From Allantophomopsis cytisporea (taxonomy: Eukaryota > Ascomycota > Leotiomycetes > Phacidiales > Phacidiaceae): a DNA stretch of 64,000 nucleotides. Both the position numbers and the translations under genes were made by a program. The notes under the pieces were generated by a model. It made no database searches. It was given only the letters and a program-made list of their open reading frames with translations, and was not told where the DNA came from. Location of the stretch: the NCBI GenBank assembly GCA_024752435.1, contig CP103023.1, positions 1 to 64,000 on the forward strand. The letters run 5' to 3'. Positions 56,086 to 64,000 of the stretch are shown here, piece after piece. How positions within the stretch are numbered: the stretch's first letter is position 1; each line of letters begins with the position of its first letter.

Positions 56086-59000
56086 TTTGAAGATTAGAAT
56101 GCATTATTCAAAACGATGGAGTTGAAAGGAAAACAGATATGATATAGGAAGTAACCCATTATATTAACTACCTACTTCATGTGGCACGTTGAAGTTGTAT
56201 TGGCATTATTCTTGTCTTTAATTTGTTCAAATCCAGGGTTGTGATCTATTCAGGTGGAATGGGTAGTGAGGCCGACCTCGTGCACTCGCCAACAAAGTCA
56301 TAGGGAGTACCAAATGATTCGGGTCTTCCGATGATGCAGGCAGGTGTCACTATATACACGTTCCCTGGCCTTTCATGCACGAATCTTGGTTATGTAGATG
56401 AACCCCGCCGGGTACTCTACTGCGTACAGCATGATGCGAATGATAGGATATAGGTATGCTGGTTGATAATAGAAGAAGACATGGTGTTGAATGTGGTGGG
56501 AGAGGAGAGACTGGCTTGGATGCATCAAGCACATGCTCCAATCACATGTGCTAGACGCAGGAACACAGCCCTTCACCTCGTATATATATGCATCATAACA
56601 TACCTCGTCAGGTCGTATCAAGATCCGTCGGAGCATCAACGAATGCTTGATTCGCAATATGGCATTGCGTGTGAGGGATGAGGGACTGCGCTTAAAGGTG
56701 CTCAATTTTGGTTGTGCATTTTGAGTGGTTAGTCGCCTATCATCTATTGAACCTTCCATGCGTCCCTTCTACGGCAATGCCGACTGTTTCGACGTGCCGA
56801 CTATCAATGGGATGATTGGATGAGATGATGCACAGAATATCCGACTCCCACTGTCGGATATAAATCTGCCATCAGAGATCTGTACGCTATCACCATAACC
56901 AAGACATCGGGCAGATCAAGATTCGTAGTCCAGGCGGGGAGAGCACTATGCAGAAGAAACCGACATGTTTGGCTTCAAGTATTCTTTTATGCATAGTTCT
57001 TTCGCTCAACTGCCGATACAAGGACGGGAGGTGGCTTTGGCGAGACCGATACGGACAACGCACAGATGAAGTTCATTCGCGATATCGATGGAATAGGAAG
57101 TTGAGAATGTTCCGGGGCTGAGGTTCTGTACAACAAGAAAGTATTATTGATGCATCAGTTTGAGGGAAGTCCCCATCTACTGCGGTATATTGGAAGGACA
57201 TGTTCTTCATCAAGGCAGTGATATTAACGAACAACTTCATCAGGAAAAAGTCTAGACCTAAGAGATGTTAGCAGTCTCATCGCAGTAATATCCAACTCTC
57301 ATCTCCATCCAAGCTTATCATGTGCAGAGTGGGTCAAGAATCTCCCCAATAATCTGCTTGACCCTTTTCCCGCGGGAAACTTCATAATCTAGGCAAAGTG
57401 TGCTGTATCTGAGAAGTCGTTATTCAGCCATGATCCACCGCAGAGCATCAAAAGCGCCTACCTTACCTAGGTCGGTAATCATTCATACGTACGTAGTGGT
57501 TTACCTCAATCACCACGAAAAGTCTGCCTTATCCAGTAACAAGGCATATGCCGATGATGTTCTGTCAACCTCAACCAATATATATGCCTAAGAATTTGTA
57601 ATCAGATGGTCAATAAGGTTTGAGCTACACGCTGCTCCTTGCGCAATTGTGGAGATCGACAATCAACCTCCATGTCTGAAATGTCAGTTGGAAACCGAAC
57701 ATCTACTCAAGTTGTCACGCCCATTGGCGGTAAGGATGGCAGAATCAAGGACAAGGGCCTCGGTGTCGGCGCCGAGCCCGAGAGTATATTATTCCATGTT
57801 TTCTACTTTTGAATATTAATGTCACATACAAATGAGCCAAAGAGAAAGTTACCCCACGGCCAAACTACGGGACTGGGTTTCTTTCATGGCCTCATGCACC
57901 AGGGCCAGGACAGAGTTCAATGTAAAGCCATGAGGGACTAGAAGGCACTTGGCACTTTCTTGAACGTCCGGTACGCCTTGCACGCTTCACAAAAATGAGC
58001 AATCTACAAGTTCAAGTGGACGGGTCATACAGTAGCAAGTACGGTACCTTAAGCATCAAGTGTAACAAGTGTAGCAAGTGTAAAACTGTAGAGCTCCCTA
58101 GTATCTGGTGTCCATCTCAAGGAGTTAAGTGTCGGCTTTTCCGATTGCCGGCCGGCGGTCTATTTCGCCGCCTAAACCGTGGCAAAACTACGAAGCGCCT
58201 GTAGCGTATACGGCATGACTTTTCTGGGTCGGGGCTCAGAAATCCTTTACAATACGTAAGGCTCTCTTCTAAATGCATGATGCTGCGTTCTCATCGATAT
58301 TTTGATATGTGCATGTGCTGTGGCGCTGATAATGATGACGCCAAGGAGGCTGATGTTATCACTTATGGACTATGTATGTACTTGCATCGTAGAGTGTCTA
58401 TGCAAGTGGCAGAGAGGCTATTATCCTGTCTTTTCGCCCAATAGAGATTTGAGCTCTTTTGATTCATGAGATACTACAGTACTGTATCGAATAGACGCAA
58501 AGCGGCCCTTTCTTACCTTTCTGCAGATGGTTCTCTTACACTACAGGATTGGTTACTTGATTGCTCTTGTTAAAAAAATGTAAAGATCAACATGATGGGT
58601 GAGCTGGGCTTTAATTTACGGACGAGTACCTTTGCATTCATACGCATGAACACCCTACCTAGAACACTTCTTAACACAAAACTGAGTGATCTTCCAGCAC
58701 TGACAGATATTCGTACGCAAGTAGACAACGAACCTTATGTACGCATTTGAAGTTCAAGCCGGACAAGGCTGACTTTTGAACGACGGAGAGGCTGACAAGT
58801 ATGAGAATGGCGCGTCAATGTTTGAGATAGCGATAATGACCTCTTAGTGCTAAATTGCTGACAGCAAGAATCCCAAGTGGCATGTGTGTTCACTTACAGT
58901 GAAGTTCGTGATGCATTCCATAAATCATCTCTTGTGCAACATGATGAATTTTATAGAACCATCTCAGATATCGGTATCAATTGAATGTCCGATATCAACA

Positions 59001-59224
59001 ATAGATTTAACATGGTACATGTAAATCCCACCTTTAAAATGACGTCAATAGCATTGTCCATTGTGCAACACAACAAGAGAATGCCCCACTTTACAAAACA
59101 ATTACCCCGCGAAGATAAAAACACCAACCCCACGATCCCAAACCCCATACTTGCCAATATCAATCCAGTCCTGGAGACTCTTAGCCCCAACACCATCCCG
59201 ATTTCTCATCAATAACGCCTCAAA
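56086..59224. other. 3.1-kb stretch without recognised gene
   Basis: Open frames (56,373-56,759 on the minus strand; 57,400-57,591, 57,672-57,812 and 57,995-58,204 on the plus strand) lack recognisable domains. A small imperfect repeat of about 10 bases (AAGTGTAxCA) lies at 58,057-58,086. No RNA gene was recognised. Confidence 0.5.
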
Positions 59225-60323
59225 ATGTCTATCGGCGTAGCCATTCTCGGAAGTGGTATCTTCGCGCGCGAGTCCCACCTTCCCGCAGTCCAGGCTTCAC
59301 CGCATCTCACATTGAAAGCGTTGTACTCACGCACTCTAACCTCCGCGCAGTCCCTTTCAACAGCACACCCTACCCCCGTAAGCCTTTACAGCTCTGACTC
59401 AGGCTCCGGGCACACTCTACACGACCTGCTGCTCCGTGATGATATCCACGCTGTGACGATCGCTTTGCCGATCCTCTCACAGCCGGAAATCATCGAGGCT
59501 GCCCTCAAGGCGGGTAAGCATGTGCTCAGCGAGAAACCGGTAGGACCGGATGTGCGCGGCGCAGAGAAGCTGATTGCCTTTTATCGGAAGGAAATCGATG
59601 CCAGCAAGGTTTTCTGGGGCGTTGCCGAAAACTTCAGATTCTTGGATACTTTCACGTATGCAGCAGAGCAAGTGCAGCGCTTGGGTGGAGCGACTGGCTT
59701 CGCAACGAAGGTGTTGCTTTCCGTGAAGGAAGGTGGCAAATACTATGGTGAGTCTCATGAGGGACCATTCTGAGTGTGCAGCGCTGAACATCGTAGAAAC
59801 CGCATGGCGTAAAACCCCAGACTACCAAGGTGGCTTTTTGCTGGACGGCGGTGTGCACTTTGTAGCCGGCACGCGTCTCCTTCTCGGCGCAGCAAATGCG
59901 CCCTCGTCCGTTGCGGCTTTCTCGCAGCAGCTGCAGCCTCACTTGCCTCCCATTGACACGTTGAATGCAATCTGGGCGTCGGCCAGTGGGGTGAGCGGGA
60001 CATTCCGCGTGAGCTTTGGCACAACACTGAGCGGAATTGAGTACACAGTGTCGTGTGCAAAAGGAAGCGTGAGTGTGTCATTTAACGATGTTACGGTGCG
60101 GGAGGGGGATGAGGATCAGGGAAATGTGAGCGTAAAGAACTTTCCTGAGCAAGGCAATGGTGTGAAACAGGAGATTGCGGCATGGGCAGAGAGTATTGTT
60201 AAGGGGGAGGCAGATCCTAAGCAGAGCCCCGACGAAGCATTGACCGACTTGGAGATTCTGGAAAAGATGATCGTGAGCGGGGCGAATGGTGGCAAGCTTC
60301 AAAGTTTGCACTACGTGAGATGA
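59225..60323 (+). CDS. Gfo/Idh/MocA-family NAD(P)-dependent oxidoreductase
   Basis: Exons 59225..59747 and 59797..60323 (intron 59748-59796, GTGAGT...GTAG) give 349 residues, the normal family size. VAILGSGIFARESHLPAV (5-22) is the NAD(P)-binding Rossmann turn; SEKP (102-105) in HVLSEKPVG is the diagnostic family motif. The C-terminal half carries GGFLLDGGVHFVAGTRLLLG, with the His of the catalytic region. Members oxidise or reduce sugars, polyols or related compounds; the fungal group close to this is mostly uncharacterised. The intron junction rebuilds KYYETAWRKTPDYQGG. Intact and GC-richer than surroundings. Confidence 0.9.
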
Positions 60324-60569
60324 GATAGTAAATTCTATCTTCGATGGTTGATCATAAATTGATTTTCTGCAATACACGTGACTTCATTGATGATTGATGA
60401 TAGTTCGATTGATGTAATATATGTAAAAAAAAATATACATGGTAGTACATGAAGCATCAATTAACAAGAAGAATATACAAGTGATTCATAAATTTCGTAA
60501 ACCCGTTCTAAACGCCCCATAGTACAAGATAATTGAAAGACAAACTCTGAGGACGAAAAGCAAACGTTG

Positions 60570-62554
60570 TCATATCTGGTAGGTAGCTTGATGCTGAAGC
60601 TGATGCTGCTGTTGTTGTTGTTGCTGCTGCTGCTGTGCAACGCCCTCCAAGTGCGCCATGCACATAGCGCTCTCCATTTCCTGTGTAAAACCAGTAAAGC
60701 GGCAGATATTAGCCAGCTCTGGAAATCTTTGAGCAAAGCCGGGTCCCAAACTCCAATTCTCCAAGTTGAGAACATGTTTTTCAAAAAGCGGGGAGGCATG
60801 GACATCATCGCCGACAAAGACGAGAGCGTCAAGGGGTCGATAGGGCCAGTTGATGCTGATGTTGGCTGTGTAGAGTTGCTGGAACTCTTCTGTGGCGTAG
60901 AGGGCCTGGTTATTAATGACCCGGTCACGAAGTTTGCCCCAAGGGATCTGATCGATCCAGAGCGGATGTGGTGTTATGAGTTGCGAAGCGCGTGGGGCAT
61001 GCCAGTCTGGGAGTGCATCGTATGTGGATGCCAAGGGCGATATCTGCCATTGGAGGAGGTGATACATGACGAAGAGACATGCGGCCTTTTCTGGCAGCGT
61101 CTTCATCAGCGTCTGGCAGAGGAGATCGGCGATAGCTTTCGCCAGTGGGTTGCTGTGGCCGTCGACGGCTTCGGGGTATAGAAGTGATTTCATGCTTGGT
61201 TGGTAAGGGCCAATGAGGGCATCGTGGTTGGCTCCTCCCATGGCGAGACCACGGCGTGTCTGGAGGAGGCCAATAAGGAGCTGGTCCACTGGGCCAGTTG
61301 GTGGCATGAAGCGGATAGGTAATTCCCATGGGTTTCGGGAAGGCTGACCTAGAAGTGGAGTGGATGGGACTCGGATGCCCGGAATGCTTTGAGGGAGTGG
61401 TGTCATTCGAAGAGCAGACATGCCGTTGGTCTGTGGCTCCGACAGAATTGGACTGCTGGTCTGGCTCAGTGTTGATGGAACCACCCAGCTTCTCTGAATG
61501 TCCATGTCACTCTGCGAATTGTGTCGTTTCAAATCAGCTCTTGGCTGGAGAGGACTAAAGGTTTGCTCGTTTCTCTCACTCAGAAAGGCTGTGGCAATAG
61601 GCGTTGAATATCCACCATTTGGTTGGCTCATTGTGATATTCATATGCCCATCGTATCCGGGCATACCAGATGTCTGGCTGTAGGCTGTAGGGGGTCTTTC
61701 CATAGGGGATTGTACCGGCATGGAAGCTACCTCAATAATGGAACCTGTTCCTGGTTAGCACAAATTACTCACTTGATCGTTCACAGGGATGAAAAATGCC
61801 CCATGCATGTGATGATGGTGTTTCATAATCCCCATCGCCACCAGCGCCGTTATGGCCGAAGGACCCCGGCACATACGTGACGACACTGAAGGCAAAATTT
61901 GCTCTTCTTTTTCCTTTTTTTTTTCTTCCTGCTCGGGAACTGATCGGAAAAGAAACTAAGATGCTTACCATTCTTGTTTGCCAGTGGTTCTGTGCTGCCG
62001 TATTGTACTTGTTCTCTGAGCTGTTGTAGTTCCCTCTCTAGAGAGGCATTTCGCTGTAGCACCTCGTCGAGTCTTGATTCTGGATTCTCAGCGCTGGTGA
62101 GCTCAGCAATGCGTCTCTCCAGAGTTTCGATATGTTCCTTCGTTCTTTGGCGGATTGCTCGTTGTGCTTCTCGATCATTCGCTCGCTTTCGTGCCAACTG
62201 AGCTGTGGTCAAAGTAGAAACACTTCGGGTACCTGCTCTCGATGCTGGTTTGTGTCAACGAATGCTATGATTATTGTATGACGTCAAAACTTGGATAGAC
62301 AAACCTCTACGCTTCGTATTCTTTGTATGATTCTCATTGTTCAAAGGGCCTCCTTGAGGAGGACTTCCTGCCTCGGACGAGTCATTGCTGTTGCAGGCGC
62401 TAATACTCATGACTTGATTCGACATGATTTTGGTATGGCTATAGTCGCCGATGGTTGTTGTTGAAGCATGCTCGTATGGCTGCCCCTCTTGAATGAAAGT
62501 GCTGCCTCCCAGCAAGTATGTTGAGGGCTCGATGTAATGAGTTGCGAGTATCAT
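60570..62554 (-). CDS. bZIP transcription factor with DUF3425 domain
   Basis: Exons 62554..62305, 62244..61969 and 61750..60570 give 568 residues; introns are 62245-62304 and 61751-61968, both GT-AG. A Lys/Arg-rich lead (NTKRRASRAGTRS) precedes the basic region ARKRANDREAQRAIRQRTKEHI (101-122) and a leucine-zipper-like coiled coil to ~165. The C-terminal ~280 residues (from WELPIRFMPPTGPVDQLL to FPELANICRFTGF) are the fungal DUF3425 domain. The protein ends with a poly-Gln tract mixed with His (QQQQQQQQQQHQLQHQ), encoded by CAG and CAA. It would bind DNA as a dimer in the nucleus; targets are unknown. The last intron (218 bp) is the longest here and part of it is open in one frame, so alternative splicing is possible. 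Confidence 0.88.
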
Positions 62555-64000
62555 GAGGGAGTTGGCTTGAGCGTCTTTATTTACCCCGCCGCAGTAGATA
62601 CACTTGGCTTACAAAAAGCACGCACAGATGAATTCAGAAAAGAAGATCTGGGAAAAGCACAGATATAAAGATGTTCGTATACTCGGGTCAGAAGCCGATG
62701 ATGGGGGCAGTGGGGCCTTTTTGGCTTTTCTTTCAATCCAATGCCTCTAAGCAGCGGAAGGGTACTTTGCAAGTTGCGACTACGTTTACGGCTACGGGTT
62801 GACTGTTTTCTTTTTAGGTGCCTAGAAGTGTTTAGATGCTAAGATCCGATTAGAGGGGGGGGAGGTATATGTGCTTGGGTTCTTAGTCTTATGTGCTTAA
62901 CTTCTAGGTACTTAGCCTCAAGGATGAATTTGAGTGCGAATTGTGGGACGCTTGTGTAAGTGGAACACTTGTGGCAGTGGTAAGTAAGTATGGACGGATA
63001 TTATGGTGCATCGAGGACCAGACTTGTGAATGGGAGTGGTAGGAGTAAGAAGTAACGCACCGGAACTATTCAGTCGGTAGCGGTGACAGCCACTCAGGTA
63101 CCAAAAGGCGCGTATGATTTGTATGTATACTTACACACACTTGCAAGGTAGTAGGAATAGTTTAGTATCTACGGTAGTAAAAGGTAAAAATCATGTTCGA
63201 TAGTAGTGGTATTCTACTGCACAACTTTGGAGCAGATTGATTGGCACGGCGACTGGTTGGGTGCTTTCGGAGAGCAAAGCGTCAGACCCCGTCATCGTCC
63301 ATCATCATCATCATCATCAACATCGTCACCATAGAGCCATTGCATTCACAGTATGTCGACCCGTAACTCCCAATTTTGATTTATGCTTTCAATTTTACAT
63401 TGATCATATGCAATTCTCTCGGCTTATGTCTATGATACCTTAATCACTTAACTCTTTAATACACAAGCATATTTACTATTCTCGGTATATTCGGTTGTCT
63501 TTGGCTTCTTGCTGGTACTTTCGTTCCTTTCATCTTCTTCCCCTTACCATTTTCTCCTCCCCCCTTAACCCCCCCTTAAGTCGCTACCCCTCTATTTTCA
63601 GCTCCGTCTCTCCTAGTCATTATTATCTTACGATTCCCTTTGTGGAAATCTATGTACGTACTCACATACCCTCTGTCTTGCGTCCATTAACGATTGTCTA
63701 TTGACCCTCACTAATGCTGGTATGAAGCACAAGAGGTATGAAACTTGGCGTTTTCCCAGATTGCAGAGTCAAATAATGGCGCTCCATTCTTCTTCTGCAC
63801 CAGCTGAGCGAGGATTCATTCATATTCTAGCTGCCCATGGTTCTGGCGGGCATCGGTGGCATCGGGTGCATATGGGGTGCCTCTTTTTCCCTCGTGGTGT
63901 GCCGTGGTTTGACACTTTGGCTTGTGCTTTTAGTCTGCCAGTGCAGTGCTACAGAAGGTCTTGGAAGGCGGCTTCTGAGTGGCTGGGGACGAACAGCCGC
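62555..64000. other. Upstream region of the bZIP gene, no gene seen
   Basis: Mixed composition with short (ATC)n at 63,301-63,320, a pyrimidine-rich run at 63,525-63,620 and several CTTAG-type words at 62,815-62,920. The window ends without another recognised gene. Confidence 0.5.

Noticed and set aside
57672..57812. Short frame of 46 residues starting MSEMSVGNRT
   Set aside because: Too short and without a recognisable domain or homologue. It could be a small peptide gene but I cannot support it.
57995..58204. 69-residue frame with a CNKCSKCK motif
   Set aside because: The Cys/Lys pattern comes from an imperfect 10-base DNA repeat; no zinc-binding family fits.
1..64000. CRISPR arrays, bacterial operons, rRNA genes
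   Set aside because: No evenly spaced identical repeats with unique spacers and no rRNA sequence seen. Spliceosomal introns show that the DNA is fungal.

Overview
The window is nuclear DNA of a filamentous ascomycete. Evidence: genes are split by short GT-AG introns (about 44 to 220 bp) with CTAAC/CTGAC-like branch sites. The proteins belong to fungal families: Cho2-type methyltransferase, Lpl1/Rog1-type lipase, Zn2Cys6 regulator, bZIP-DUF3425, Dal5-type and DHA1-type MFS carriers, secreted S10 peptidase and DPBB protein. Gene content and intron style would suit a Leotiomycete (Sclerotinia/Botrytis-like), but that placement is an inference. I rebuilt gene models by hand from reading frames and splice signals; nearly all close in frame.

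Two landscapes meet near 32.6 kb. Bases 1-32,600 are AT-rich accessory sequence: widely spaced genes, degenerate tandem repeats, and several genes in decay. Intact-looking genes here are a half-length Cho2-like methyltransferase (1.5-2.6 kb), a P-loop sulfotransferase-like protein (4.0-4.9), a DHA1-type MFS exporter (5.9-7.7), a membrane lipase (8.0-9.6), an alpha/beta hydrolase (12.0-13.5), a small secreted DPBB protein (19.0-19.4), an epoxide-hydrolase-like enzyme (21.5-22.4) and a GST-like protein (26.0-26.9). Broken ones are an MDR-type enoyl reductase (14.0-14.6), an SDR remnant (15.2-15.4), a Zn2Cys6 regulator (16.5-18.3), an unknown gene (24.2-25.3), an S10 carboxypeptidase with a lost splice acceptor (27.9-29.5) and an MFS carrier full of stops (30.4-32.0). 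The set of tailoring enzymes, exporters and regulator, with no backbone synthase, looks like the residue of a secondary-metabolite locus.

An intron-containing tRNA-Tyr(GUA) at 32,600-32,688 marks the change. Bases 33,000-64,000 are ordinary core-like sequence with well-kept genes: a large disordered Ser-rich protein (33.1-35.9), a secreted agmatinase (40.1-41.4), an amino-acid permease (41.8-43.5), a Dal5-like MFS carrier (45.1-46.8), a secreted nucleoside hydrolase (48.6-49.9), a second MFS carrier (51.4-53.4), a secreted PLC-like phosphodiesterase (55.0-56.1), a Gfo/Idh/MocA oxidoreductase (59.2-60.3) and a bZIP-DUF3425 factor (60.6-62.6). Several of these (agmatinase, amino-acid permease, allantoate-type carrier, nucleoside hydrolase) would fit use of organic nitrogen. 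A 4-kb gene-free stretch (36-40 kb) carries many microsatellites, including an almost perfect 60-bp tandem duplication of a purine tract.

I did not find a clearly new multi-gene system. The most promising leads are the decayed metabolite-type locus, the single-module Cho2 paralogue, the one-base splice-acceptor loss in an otherwise intact peptidase, and the unknown gene at 24.2-25.3 kb.
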